A stretch of 64,000 nucleotides of DNA. Origin: Armatimonadota bacterium. Its GTDB lineage: Bacteria; Armatimonadota; HRBIN16. The position numbers and the translations under genes are program-made. Below are positions 8,761 through 17,211 of the stretch, piece by piece. Location: positions 1-64,000 of the forward strand of contig BPGU01000005.1 of assembly GCA_026003195.1 (NCBI GenBank), given 5' to 3'. A model generated the notes under the pieces. The model saw only the letters and a program-made list of their open reading frames with translations, was not told where the DNA came from and searched no databases. Numbering within the stretch: position 1 is the first letter of the stretch; every line of letters starts with the position of its first letter.

Positions 8761-9612
8761 TCAGAGGTCCAATCGTAAGACACCAGACACCTCCGGATCA
8801 TAGTTCATCCATACCCGTTCCACTCGGACGGGCTTGTGATGCAAACCGCGACTCTCGGGTGTACCAACACGACTCCTGCAGTGGATCTGAAAGTCTCTGC
8901 GCTCCCAATCCTTCAGATAACGGTCATATAACTCATTGGGATATCCAGAGAGCATCACCTTGCCCTGAACAGCAAGCAACTGCTCCAGCAACTGGATATG
9001 GTCGTCCGCCGACATCTCATGCTGATATGCACTGGATACCACTCTCGTGTCCGGTAGATAGGGCGGGTCACAGTAGAAGAAGGTCTCCGGAGTGTCATAT
9101 GTGCGGATGATACGACTGAAGTGGTCACAGTCTATCTGTACCCTTATCAACCGCTCGGCGATCTCCGGTAGACCCTCCACCGTACCTAACCACGCGGAGG
9201 TCTTCAACGCCATCCCACGGCGACTCTCCCATGTGGTTCTGCTCCATGACGAGCCCGGTATGGCGTTGATGGACTGGTAGATGGCGGTGTAGAACAACGC
9301 CGCACGCTCTTCATCACTCAAACTCTCGTCATCGTAATGCGCACAGGCGTAACGATGCTCCTCTCTGGCGTGCGGTGTCAATGCCAGGTGTCGGAAGAAC
9401 CGCTCGAACTTCTCGGGATTCTTCAATACCCGGAAGAGGTTCACCAGATGCCTGTTGATATCGTTGTATACCTCCACCTCAGATGGGCGTTTGTTCAACA
9501 GCAACGCCGCTCCACCGCCAAACACCTCCACATAGATACGATGGCGCGGTATCAGCTTCAGCAGCTCCGACACCAGGTATATCTTGCCACCATACCACGA
9601 CAGAGATAGCAT
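8761..9612 (-). CDS. dam: DNA adenine methyltransferase, Dam/D12 class, 283 aa
   Basis: N6-adenine methylation of DNA using S-adenosylmethionine. The class signature is complete: YGGK (7-10), the SAM-binding VEVFGGG (28-34) and catalytic DPPY (182-185). The stretch AIYQSINAIPGSSW resembles the target-recognition part of D12 enzymes. The recognition sequence cannot be read from the protein. It lies one base upstream of the sigma-like gene and 11 bases downstream of a second methyltransferase, suggesting a joint modification unit. This is one of five methyltransferases here. Confidence 0.9.
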   Translation of the reverse strand: MLSLSWYGGKIYLVSELLKLIPRHRIYVEVFGGGAALLLNKRPSEVEVYNDINRHLVNLFRVLKNPEKFERFFRHLALTPHAREEHRYACAHYDDESLSDEERAALFYTAIYQSINAIPGSSWSRTTWESRRGMALKTSAWLGTVEGLPEIAERLIRVQIDCDHFSRIIRTYDTPETFFYCDPPYLPDTRVVSSAYQHEMSADDHIQLLEQLLAVQGKVMLSGYPNELYDRYLKDWERRDFQIHCRSRVGTPESRGLHHKPVRVERVWMNYDPEVSGVLRLDL

Positions 9613-9623
9613 CGCTATATCCT

Positions 9624-10814
9624 CTATAGCACTGTCAACCTATCAGATACCAGACTACTCGGTACCGGTATCCTCGCCAGCATCCACAGCGTGAGATGCG
9701 GGATGATGTTCCTGTACACTTCCGAGAGATACCTGTTTACCTCATCACCGTTGAGATAGTCACATATCGCATGCAAATCCATCTCGCATCTCGGTATCAA
9801 CTGGAACTCCTCGCGCCACGGATAGCCCCTGTCGTCCACTGCAGCTACACAACGAGTGCCCTTCGTGTGTGCCACTACCAGCCTGGTCTGTTTGTAGAAC
9901 GGACGTATCCGATACGCCCATTCTCTGCTCATCCACCAGCCAGAATAGCAGGTCTCGTAGTCAATCCACCCGGGTTTGAGGTTGCGTCCGGTAAGCACAG
10001 GCAGGTAGCCGTCCAGTGGAACACTGCTCACGTGATCCCTGAACTCGGTGCTTCTCGCAGCGAACCGTATGTCAAACAGATGACCTAACGGAACGCCGGA
10101 ACGTTCAAACTGCAGATGATGGGGATGCAGGAACCGTATCGGCTCGCCATGATACGGCTGATACTCAAACCGTTCATCATCTGCATACAACACCAGCCTG
10201 TTCCTGCCGGTACGTTTCACATGCAGCACTACCGCATCTACATTCCTGCCGGGGAAGACCTGACCGGAATGGTATACATCCACATGATATAGCGACAGCA
10301 GCTTCCTCAACTTGCTGAAATCGTCCAGCAGCATCCAGCTGGACGGGATGATGTATATCAACTCGCCTTCATCGGCAAGCAGAGATAGCCCCTTCTCCAC
10401 AAACGCGGCGTACAGGTTGTACTTGCCGTGCCATGTGCTGATGACCTGGCGATACCGAGCCTTGCGCTCCTTCAACTCCCCGATGGGATAGTGACTGCTA
10501 TCGCCTACAATCCCATACGGTGGATTACCGATAACCAGGTCGAACTTGCGGTCTGTGTCCCACAACAGGAAGTCCGTTTGTATGGAAGGTAAATCGTCCG
10601 GAACACGGTCTATATCCAGTGCAAGCACCTGAACGGAAGGGCTGTTCTGGAGCAGCAGACGCAGGAACGGTGCGGTGTCGGAGCTGGCAGGCTCCAGCAC
10701 CGAACGAACTTCCCTTCGACAGAGTCCAACCATGAACTCTACAATGTGTTGCGGTGTGGGCACATAACCGATGCCGTTTGACTTGCTCGCTTGTTTCTCC
10801 ACGAGACCTGTCAT
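9624..10814 (-). CDS. N6-adenine DNA methyltransferase, Eco57I/TaqI-like, 396 aa
   Basis: NPPYG (97-101) is the catalytic motif IV of N6-adenine methyltransferases and EPASSDTAPF (41-50) the SAM-binding motif I. Their order places it in the gamma/TaqI-like group. The C-terminal half (LPVLTGRNLKPGWIDYE) resembles the target-recognition region of Eco57I-type enzymes. I set the start at ATG 10814, 5 bases after the upstream stop. Earlier in-frame codons lie within the zinc-ribbon gene. No restriction domain is fused and none is adjacent, so an orphan protective or regulatory methylase is likely. Confidence 0.85.
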   Translation of the reverse strand: MTGLVEKQASKSNGIGYVPTPQHIVEFMVGLCRREVRSVLEPASSDTAPFLRLLLQNSPSVQVLALDIDRVPDDLPSIQTDFLLWDTDRKFDLVIGNPPYGIVGDSSHYPIGELKERKARYRQVISTWHGKYNLYAAFVEKGLSLLADEGELIYIIPSSWMLLDDFSKLRKLLSLYHVDVYHSGQVFPGRNVDAVVLHVKRTGRNRLVLYADDERFEYQPYHGEPIRFLHPHHLQFERSGVPLGHLFDIRFAARSTEFRDHVSSVPLDGYLPVLTGRNLKPGWIDYETCYSGWWMSREWAYRIRPFYKQTRLVVAHTKGTRCVAAVDDRGYPWREEFQLIPRCEMDLHAICDYLNGDEVNRYLSEVYRNIIPHLTLWMLARIPVPSSLVSDRLTVL

Positions 10815-10819
10815 CTGTC

Positions 10820-11125
10820 TCACTCGTACACAACAGGACCGATGTCGGTAATGGTACGACCTCGTGGTCTCTTCACCACACGGATCTTCCTGCTCTTGAT
10901 CTTCCGAACCAGGTCGTCCAGATCGTCTGCAAGGAGTGCTCCACATTCGGTGCACCGTACAGCCTGCTGATCAGCGCGGTAACCGCTGGTAGAGATGTGC
11001 TGCATGAGCGATATCGGAACGCTATCGCGAATAGCGATATGCGTCTCCCTCTGCATATCACAGGAACCCATCTCTACCAGCGCTATCTGAGTGCTTCCAC
11101 AGTTCGGGCATTTGACGTATTGCAC
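10820..11125 (-). CDS. Zinc-ribbon protein, 101 aa
   Basis: C6-x-x-C9 and C58-x-x-C61 form a split zinc ribbon. The basic C-terminal stretch (RKIKSRKIRVVKRPRGR) could contact nucleic acid. GTG 11125 follows GGAGG. The family is not recognised. Located directly upstream of a methyltransferase. Confidence 0.7.
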   Translation of the reverse strand: MQYVKCPNCGSTQIALVEMGSCDMQRETHIAIRDSVPISLMQHISTSGYRADQQAVRCTECGALLADDLDDLVRKIKSRKIRVVKRPRGRTITDIGPVVYE

Positions 11126-11150
11126 AGACGACTGCCTCCAAATCTGTCAT

Positions 11151-11483
11151 CTACTCTATGGTATCCCACTCCCCTTGCCTGCACGAGAGCGATACCACCA
11201 TGCTGTTCTCGTCTGAGCACTCCAGGATGTAGTGGTTCCGATAGACCTTCAGCACCACATCGTACGGCTCGAAGGTGTCCGTATCATCATCGGGGTGTAT
11301 CTCGTACTCGCCAGGTATCAGCACGATATCCACACAGGTTGCACGGTAATTGTTCTCCAGGAAGTCAATCGCCCGATTTACCAGCTCGCTGAGCCGTGCA
11401 TCCAGCTGTACCGATACCTGGCTGAAATCGAACCTGCCGGAGTGCTGTACCTCCACAAAGTTGTAGAATGTGAGAGACTTCAT
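11151..11483 (-). CDS. Small acidic protein, 110 aa, family C
   Basis: Member of a three-copy set with the products at 11497 and 30929. Shared layout: N-terminal strand, a D-x-x-V-x-V-x-L-D strand, a helix L..L(V/I)..A..FL, an acidic strand pair, then (V)VLKVYRNHYILE and a Ser-Met motif. GGTGG precedes ATG 11483. No membrane segment or catalytic motif. Function unknown. Confidence 0.65.
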   Translation of the reverse strand: MKSLTFYNFVEVQHSGRFDFSQVSVQLDARLSELVNRAIDFLENNYRATCVDIVLIPGEYEIHPDDDTDTFEPYDVVLKVYRNHYILECSDENSMVVSLSCRQGEWDTIE

Positions 11484-11496
11484 AGCTTTCCACCTG

Positions 11497-11817
11497 CTAC
11501 TCTCGCAGATAGACGAGATCGGATTCCATCATGCTGTACTCGTCATACAGCTCCATTATCAGGTATCCCCTGTATATGTTCATTACCACCATAGCGGGAT
11601 AGTAGTCCGGATCAGGGCTCTCTGGGAACTCCACCTCATAATCGTCATCGTTCAACGGCACGGAGACATGGGACGCCTTGCGGTTCTCCTGCAGGAACCG
11701 CTGTGCGTTCTCTATCAGCTGGCGCAGTCGATCATCCACACGAACGACCACCGCTTCCACGTCCAGACTGCCCGTGTACTCTAACTGTCTGAAGTAGTCG
11801 AATCTGAGCTCTTGCAT
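11497..11817 (-). CDS. Small acidic protein, 106 aa, family C
   Basis: Tandem paralogue of the 110-aa protein downstream: DVEAVVVRVDDRLRQLIENA aligns with FSQVSVQLDARLSELVNRA, and VVMNIYRGYLIMELYD aligns with VVLKVYRNHYILECSD. GGGAGGTAAGGA precedes ATG 11817. The very acidic central region (NDDDYEVEFPESPDPD) is typical of small phage inhibitor or DNA-mimic proteins, but that is only a suggestion. Confidence 0.65.
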   Translation of the reverse strand: MQELRFDYFRQLEYTGSLDVEAVVVRVDDRLRQLIENAQRFLQENRKASHVSVPLNDDDYEVEFPESPDPDYYPAMVVMNIYRGYLIMELYDEYSMMESDLVYLRE

Positions 11818-11893
11818 TCCTTACCTCCCACTGACGTATTTATCGTTACCATCAGGTATGAACAAAACATCTGCCCGCCGCCTTCACAACGCT

Positions 11894-12067
11894 TCACCTG
11901 CTGAGCGACAGACATCCATCTGATGTAGCTCCGCCAGGTGTTGCAGGATATCCGGCGCCGCCTGTTAGCATAAGCCTGGCAGATGTGACCAGCAGACCTA
12001 TGCACAGCACGATTGTAGCCAGCAGTATCGCACACAGGACAACGATACAGGCACGATAGAACACCAC
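11894..12067 (-). CDS. Single-pass membrane protein, 57 aa
   Basis: One long hydrophobic segment (IVVLCAILLATIVLCIGLLV) within 10 residues of the N-terminus, then a polar tail. GGAGGGG lies 10 bases before GTG 12067, and a second GTG follows directly. It fills an otherwise empty 296-base gap between genes. An overlapping ATG at 12086 in another frame gives a Cys/Arg-rich product that runs into the next gene and looks like a shadow. Function unknown. Confidence 0.5.
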   Translation of the reverse strand: MVFYRACIVVLCAILLATIVLCIGLLVTSARLMLTGGAGYPATPGGATSDGCLSLSR

Positions 12068-12113
12068 CGGTTCCGTTCCCCTCCATATACAGGTTTGAAG
12101 CGGGAGAACCTTA

Positions 12114-12341
12114 TCATAACGAATCCTCCCGCACGATGACCGGTGGAGCAGTTGCCATCTTAGAAGGCAACTCCTCCACCAGCTCATACCGGGCCATCTG
12201 CTCCGCAGACAGCCAGAATACACCGCCATCCTCGCCGCGTCTCACCTTGACGTTACCGTTCGGCGTCAGCTCCAGCACGATGAACTCTACCAGCAAGCCG
12301 TAACGGTCCCTGAACAGGTAGCGTTTGCCTGGCTTCAACAT
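12114..12341 (-). CDS. Small beta-rich protein, 75 aa
   Basis: It starts on the base after the GroES-like stop codon. MLKPGKRYLFRDRYG...VKVRRGEDGGVFWL suggests a small SH3-like or KOW-like barrel of a kind frequent in phages. No catalytic or zinc-binding residues. Probably translated with the chaperonin gene. Confidence 0.65.
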   Translation of the reverse strand: MLKPGKRYLFRDRYGLLVEFIVLELTPNGNVKVRRGEDGGVFWLSAEQMARYELVEELPSKMATAPPVIVREDSL

Positions 12342-13037
12342 CTACTCATCACTCCTTAACACAGCGAGGATATCCGCCTCGCCGACGATGTAATAAACTT
12401 CCTTCATGCCGAACTGCTCCAGCGAGAGCTTCATGGGCGCCGTGCTCACAATCAACACGGTATCGCCGGGCTGCACCGAGAGCGGCACATGCTCCTTCAC
12501 CAGCTCCCTCAACCGACTCACATCCAGTCCCGCCATACCGGCAAGTAGACCGAACACACCGGTCGCCGCCGTCCTGTACCCCGTACCGACAGCCAGCACC
12601 TTCGCCAGACTGGGCGGTGGCACCGACTGGTCCGGCAGATAGATACCACCTGCCGTCCTGCTCTCCGGTATCTGTATCTTGTGGATGATGCAATACGAAC
12701 CTACCGGCTGGAACTGCAGACTGGACGGCTCTCTGGAACGGACGAGCACATCGCCTTCAGAGACGAACGTGATCTGCTCGTCGGGATAGTCCGGCCCGTA
12801 ATGCTTCAGGTTCACCTGATGCACCGCATGAGGGAACACATACACATACTCGCCCGGCTGATAGTCCAGTCGCTGGATGTTACCGAACATGTCGGGCAAA
12901 CCCGGTCCTGCCTGCACCACCTTGAACCAGCGCGGCTCCTGGTCTATCCTGTCCGGCAGGTAGAGTCCACCTGCGGTTCGCTTGACGGATCCGATGTCCT
13001 CCACGAGGATGTAGTTGTTCTTTGCCTCTATCTCCAC
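12342..13037 (-). CDS. Tandem double GroES-like co-chaperonin, 231 aa
   Basis: Two Cpn10/GroES units are joined in one chain. Each has the N-terminal strand and the mobile-loop region: NYILVEDI..TAGGLYLPD (8-29) and YCIIHKI..RTAGGIYLPD (about 116-137). GroES is normally about 95 residues, so this is a true doubling. Co-chaperonins cap GroEL-type rings, and phages such as T4 encode their own (gp31) for capsid folding. No GroEL is present, so it would act with the host's. It starts at GTG 13037 after GGGGGAATAG, inside an inverted repeat. Plastid Cpn20 is the well-known double form. Confidence 0.85.
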   Translation of the reverse strand: MEIEAKNNYILVEDIGSVKRTAGGLYLPDRIDQEPRWFKVVQAGPGLPDMFGNIQRLDYQPGEYVYVFPHAVHQVNLKHYGPDYPDEQITFVSEGDVLVRSREPSSLQFQPVGSYCIIHKIQIPESRTAGGIYLPDQSVPPPSLAKVLAVGTGYRTAATGVFGLLAGMAGLDVSRLRELVKEHVPLSVQPGDTVLIVSTAPMKLSLEQFGMKEVYYIVGEADILAVLRSDE

Positions 13038-13067
13038 TGGCTATTCCCCCTTTCCAGTGGAGATAGA
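13027..13067 (-). promoter_or_regulatory. 14-bp inverted repeat enclosing the GroES translation start
   Basis: TCTATCTCCACTGG (13027-13040) pairs perfectly with CCAGTGGAGATAGA (13054-13067) around a 13-base loop. On the mRNA the G-rich ribosome site (AAGGGGGAA) is in the loop and the GTG start codon is inside the 3' arm. The hairpin could hold translation off until melted, as in an RNA thermometer, or act as an operator. The structure is seen; the role is inferred. Confidence 0.6.
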
Positions 13068-13081
13068 TAGGGAAACGAGGT

Positions 13082-14254
13082 TCAGGAAGTACCGCTCAGG
13101 ATGGGATCCGGATCATCATCGGGCAGATGCACCAGCACGCGCAGTGCGTCGTTGAAGTCGCCGTTCAACTCCAGCGCCTCCAGTCCGCGCCGGATGACCT
13201 CCTGAGCGTCCACGCCCTTCGGTAACTCGTTCAACCGTGAGGACACATAGTTTATCCAGCGCGTCCTGAGATCGCCCTGAGCGATGTGGTGCCGAACGAT
13301 GAAGTTCCTGTAACGCCTGACCACATACAACGCGGACACAGGTAGCTTCTGAGCGCGAATGGAGCTCTCCACCTGGTTCAACCTGTTCAGGTCGGCTGAA
13401 CGGATGATCACTCTCAACACGGGCGGCTCCCGATGGATGGCACCTGTGGTCAGCTTCTCAATCAGCGCGCTGTTGAGTCGCATCTCAAGCTCTATCAACG
13501 GGTCGGATTCCAGACTGTCCAGGTCCAGCTCCACGGTGAGCCAGCCGCGCTGCTTGATACGCACGAACTGCACATTCAGTAACGTGCCAATCGTTACCTT
13601 CAACCAGCCCTTGGGGCTCTGCTCCGACCAGATATTGGAACTGCAATACGCGGTGGAGCCGGCATAGTATTCCCTCGGCGGATACCGCGTGGGCAGACTG
13701 TGCCAGTCGTGCAGGTCGCCCAGCGCCACATACCGGAAGCGAGAGGCATCATACAACTGCGGGATGAGCCATGCATCACCAGGCGGCCTCATCGGACTGT
13801 AAGCATGCACGCCATGTATTGCCAGCACGCTCCACTTACTGTCCGGCTCAATCCACTCCGTCCAGCGCGCCAGATACCGCGCAGGCACAGCATGTATCTC
13901 CAGACCGGACACGTCGAACCGCTGATATTCCCGCTCCGCCAGATGGATGGAAGGACACATCTCCTTCAACATGGAGAGCGGGGACTCCACACCGACCATG
14001 GCGGGCACGTCGTGGTTACCGCCCACTATCACCACCGGCTGCTTGCAGGCGGAGAACTCCGACGCGGCCAGCCTGAGCGCATCCACGTCCAGTCGGACGT
14101 TATCAAACAGGTCGCCGGTGACCAGGATAACGTCCGCCCATTGCCGGGCTTCACTCATCGCCGTCTGGAAACACCGGTACACGTCCTGCTCGGCAAACCG
14201 CATCCCGCGTCTGCCGAACCCCAGATGACAGTCTGAGATATGCGCCAGTCTCAT
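13082..14254 (-). CDS. sbcD: SbcD/Mre11-type nuclease, metallophosphoesterase, 390 aa
   Basis: Metallophosphoesterase motifs in order: HISDCHLG (5-12), VTGDLFDN, GGNHD, AIHGVHAYSP and GDLHDWH. This is the Mre11/SbcD fold that processes DNA ends with Mn2+. The expected ATPase partner SbcC/Rad50 (T4 gp46) is not in the window. The C-terminal ~120 residues are family-specific and may bind the partner. ATG 14254 overlaps the upstream stop (ATGA). Located beside the polymerase and recombination genes, it fits the role of T4 gp47 in end resection. Confidence 0.88.
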   Translation of the reverse strand: MRLAHISDCHLGFGRRGMRFAEQDVYRCFQTAMSEARQWADVILVTGDLFDNVRLDVDALRLAASEFSACKQPVVIVGGNHDVPAMVGVESPLSMLKEMCPSIHLAEREYQRFDVSGLEIHAVPARYLARWTEWIEPDSKWSVLAIHGVHAYSPMRPPGDAWLIPQLYDASRFRYVALGDLHDWHSLPTRYPPREYYAGSTAYCSSNIWSEQSPKGWLKVTIGTLLNVQFVRIKQRGWLTVELDLDSLESDPLIELEMRLNSALIEKLTTGAIHREPPVLRVIIRSADLNRLNQVESSIRAQKLPVSALYVVRRYRNFIVRHHIAQGDLRTRWINYVSSRLNELPKGVDAQEVIRRGLEALELNGDFNDALRVLVHLPDDDPDPILSGTS

Positions 14255-14904
14255 GGATTCCTCCTTGTGCGCATGGACTTGAAGGTCTTTGGTAACCACT
14301 CCTCCATCAGATACCGCATCGCGCTCACGGTGATGCCCTCAATAATCGGCTTGATGTGGATACGCCAGCGACTCTCCTCACGCTCCTCGCGCGGGAACAG
14401 CGTGGTATAGTCGTCTTTATCTGTCGGTATCTCCAGGTCGGGAAAGAGACGACGGAACCGGAACGCACTCATGGGCTTGCTGCGTCTCCGCGTCTGGTTC
14501 TGGACACCGCTGGAATGAGCTTCCAGCAACTTCTGCTCTACCTGCGGTGGGAATATGGGATGCATGCAACCGGAACCGACACGACTGAACCCGGTCTCAC
14601 GCCATAACTCGCCGGTGGTGCGGTCCATGTAGAACGCGCAAATCTCATCGGCTGGATCGTCCTCATCAAACGGATTCAACTGGTCCGGTACGATGATAGC
14701 CAGTAACTTGCCCTGCCATTCCCAGACCAGCGTCACGCAGTTCCAGCGCGCCACGTAACCGGCATCCAGAGTGGGACACAGATACCGACACCACGCGACG
14801 ATGCTCAATGTGCGGGCGGCTAAACTGTCAGGCAGGCCGGATACAGCCTTCGTCCAGCGGGCATCATGACGCAGGCGCAATAACTCCCTGGTGTATGCGT
14901 CCAT
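14251..14904 (-). CDS. Hypothetical protein of the replication block, 217 aa
   Basis: Family not recognised. Mixed alpha/beta, with a Trp/Cys-rich first half (WCRYLCPTLDAGYVARWNCV) and a basic segment (QNQTRRRSKPMSAFRFRRLF) before an acidic one. AGGAGGTCGACT precedes ATG 14904. It lies between DNA polymerase and the SbcD-like nuclease and is coupled to the latter by ATGA, so a replication or repair accessory role is possible. Confidence 0.65.
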   Translation of the reverse strand: MDAYTRELLRLRHDARWTKAVSGLPDSLAARTLSIVAWCRYLCPTLDAGYVARWNCVTLVWEWQGKLLAIIVPDQLNPFDEDDPADEICAFYMDRTTGELWRETGFSRVGSGCMHPIFPPQVEQKLLEAHSSGVQNQTRRRSKPMSAFRFRRLFPDLEIPTDKDDYTTLFPREEREESRWRIHIKPIIEGITVSAMRYLMEEWLPKTFKSMRTRRNP

Positions 14905-14914
14905 AGTCGACCTC

Positions 14915-17209
14915 CTACTTGCGCCACGTCTTGCCGATGGATACCTCCACTACCGTTGGCACCGTTCTGAGCCCGGCACGGACGCTGCCCTCCACCATGC
15001 AGTCTCTCAACAGGAGCGCTATCTCGTTCTCCATCCCCTCACGACACTGCACCACAATCTCGTCGTGCACCGTCAATACGGGATAGATGTCCTGCGGGGA
15101 TACCTCCTGCCCGATCAAACCGCGCTTCGCGAGTCTGTGATGGAACAATACCAGCGCGAACTTGGTGGCATCGGCGTTCGTCGCCTGGATGGTATGGTTC
15201 ACCGACTCCCGCTCCACAGCCGCTTTGACCGATGTGGTGAGCGAACGTATCCCGAACTCCTCCGGCTCAGGAGGCCAGTCGCACCAGCGCTTCCTGCCGA
15301 TGATGGAGGCAACATAACCGTTCCTTAAAGCATCAAATATGGTGCGTTTGATGTATAAATCCAGGTTCTTGTAGGTGCTGAAGTAGATATCTAACAGCCT
15401 CTGAGCCTCGTCGAAGCTCATATCCCTGCCTGTCATGCGACAGATGGTCTCCGCGAGACTCTTGGCCTGCATCCCGTACAACACGCCGAACGAGATGGTC
15501 TTTGCTTCAGACCGCTCCTGCCTGGTGATCTGCTCCGGCGGCTTGCCAAAGATGCGTGAGGCGTTCAGCGTGTGGAAGTCCAGATCCTTCATCTGCTTGA
15601 GGAGCTTCTGCAGTTGCTCGTCCTGCTCCATCACCTGCTGCACCAGCTCCTCCTGCCAGGGATAGAGCCCGTACCTCTCAAACAGCAGACGCTCTATCTG
15701 CTGGCGCACCTCATACTCGCGCTGATACACCTCTATCATCTTGATCTCGTTGGCGCGCTCCGCCGCCACGCGCAACTCATACTGACTGTAGTCCGCCGTG
15801 ATGAGCACGCATCCCTCAGGTGCAACGAACATGCCTCGCATATCCAGCGGCTCACCGATATAATCCACCAGGAACTGCGTGGTGTCCGGTCTGGGACAGT
15901 TCTGCAGGTTGGGATGCCTGCTGGAGATGCGACCGCTCTCCGCATACGTCTGCAGATAGGTGGTATGCACCCGTCCGTCTAACTCCAGCTGCTGCCACGA
16001 CTGCAGATAGGTGCTCTGGATCTTGCTCACCGCACGATACCGCAAGAGCGTCTCAATGAACTGCACCACCATGTGGCGATACTCGTCGGGATAGCTCAGC
16101 GCGGCTTCACCGGTACGAAGCGCGTTGGAATAGGTCTCCAGGTTGCGCGAATCCGAGCCCACTATCCGATAGCCGGATATCATCTTGAGATAGTTGCCTA
16201 TCATCTGCGAGGAGTTCAGGTTCAGGATATCCTGAGCCGTGCGTTTGACCGTCTGACCGGGCTTGCGCTTGATGTCCGTACACGGCTTCGGTAACGCGTC
16301 AAACGTCCTGGTATCGCCCGTGCGGATACAATGCACCAGCTCCTTCAACGACACCGGACGACCGTTATCCAGCGCGAATATCGCCCTGTCGTCCTGCTCC
16401 AGCAACGAGTACAACCTGTCGGCAAGCATCGCCTGTATCTCGGCAACACGCTCCGAATAGGAGGCAACTACCTCCATGTCTACCGATACGCCCAGTCTCT
16501 GCATCCTCAACAGCACCGGCGTGAGCAGATACTCCAGCTTCGCTATCTCCTGGATGCCCTCCTGACAGATCAACTGAGCCAGCCTTACCGCCAGCAGATA
16601 GGTCAACCTGGCATCCTCTGCAGCATACCGACACTGCTCCGCATGGATATAGTCGAACCTGTCCGCCAGGAAGGTCTCCCTTACCGACTTGTCCATACTG
16701 TAGTTCAGTATCACCTGCACCGCAGTGGCCAACGACTGCGACCGCATCACGGCGCTGATAGCCCTGCCCGGCGTGACGAGTCCGTACAACACCATCGTAT
16801 CGATGATACGCTCCGGTATGGTGCCGGTAATCCGCCACAAGAACATCGCATCATAGGATGCGTTGTGCATGATGAGAGTACGACCCAGCAACGTCTCCAG
16901 GAATGGCTTCCACAAACTGTCCGAACGCCGAGTATCGTGCTGAGGAGGACAGACCAGCACCATCATGCCGTGATGGTGCGATAGCGCAGCCAGCACCGGC
17001 TCGGCGGACTGGAAATGCTGTGGCGTGTTGATATCCGCACCGGGCGGACTGACGGTCTCAAAGTCCAGCGCCACATAAGACTCCTCGCCCAGCCACTCCA
17101 GTAACTCGGAAGGCGAAGCGTCACGGATATCCAGCACGCGGAACACGCCGAACGCACAGGACTGGTATGCGCCCAGATCCTCTTCCAGCGCGATACTCAA
17201 CTGCCCCAT
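14915..17209 (-). CDS. polA: DNA polymerase I family (A), 764 aa
   Basis: Replicative or repair polymerase. The 3'-5' exonuclease domain is complete: D49-F-E51, N116..D120 and Y195...D199. Polymerase motifs: SGRISSRHPNLQN (425-437), motif A TADYSQYELR (D473), motif B R566...K570...F574...YG and motif C VHDE (714-717). The Klenow isoleucine after DYSQ is Tyr here. No 5'-nuclease domain is present, as usual for phage enzymes. A helical insert (about 490-545, rich in Glu/Gln/Lys) separates motif A from the DLDFHTLNA helix. ATG 17209 lies two bases after the upstream stop. Confidence 0.95.
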   Translation of the reverse strand: MGQLSIALEEDLGAYQSCAFGVFRVLDIRDASPSELLEWLGEESYVALDFETVSPPGADINTPQHFQSAEPVLAALSHHHGMMVLVCPPQHDTRRSDSLWKPFLETLLGRTLIMHNASYDAMFLWRITGTIPERIIDTMVLYGLVTPGRAISAVMRSQSLATAVQVILNYSMDKSVRETFLADRFDYIHAEQCRYAAEDARLTYLLAVRLAQLICQEGIQEIAKLEYLLTPVLLRMQRLGVSVDMEVVASYSERVAEIQAMLADRLYSLLEQDDRAIFALDNGRPVSLKELVHCIRTGDTRTFDALPKPCTDIKRKPGQTVKRTAQDILNLNSSQMIGNYLKMISGYRIVGSDSRNLETYSNALRTGEAALSYPDEYRHMVVQFIETLLRYRAVSKIQSTYLQSWQQLELDGRVHTTYLQTYAESGRISSRHPNLQNCPRPDTTQFLVDYIGEPLDMRGMFVAPEGCVLITADYSQYELRVAAERANEIKMIEVYQREYEVRQQIERLLFERYGLYPWQEELVQQVMEQDEQLQKLLKQMKDLDFHTLNASRIFGKPPEQITRQERSEAKTISFGVLYGMQAKSLAETICRMTGRDMSFDEAQRLLDIYFSTYKNLDLYIKRTIFDALRNGYVASIIGRKRWCDWPPEPEEFGIRSLTTSVKAAVERESVNHTIQATNADATKFALVLFHHRLAKRGLIGQEVSPQDIYPVLTVHDEIVVQCREGMENEIALLLRDCMVEGSVRAGLRTVPTVVEVSIGKTWRK

Positions 17210-17211
17210 CT

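Noticed and set aside
8760-8801. Longer start for the sigma-like gene at ATG 8801
   Set aside because: It would overlap the methylase by 41 bases and has no better ribosome site; coupling at TGATATG is more typical of this genome.
11781-12086. Minus-strand frame starting ATGGAGGGG with two CxxC-like pairs
   Set aside because: It overlaps the next gene's start and competes with a better membrane-protein frame that has a proper ribosome site.
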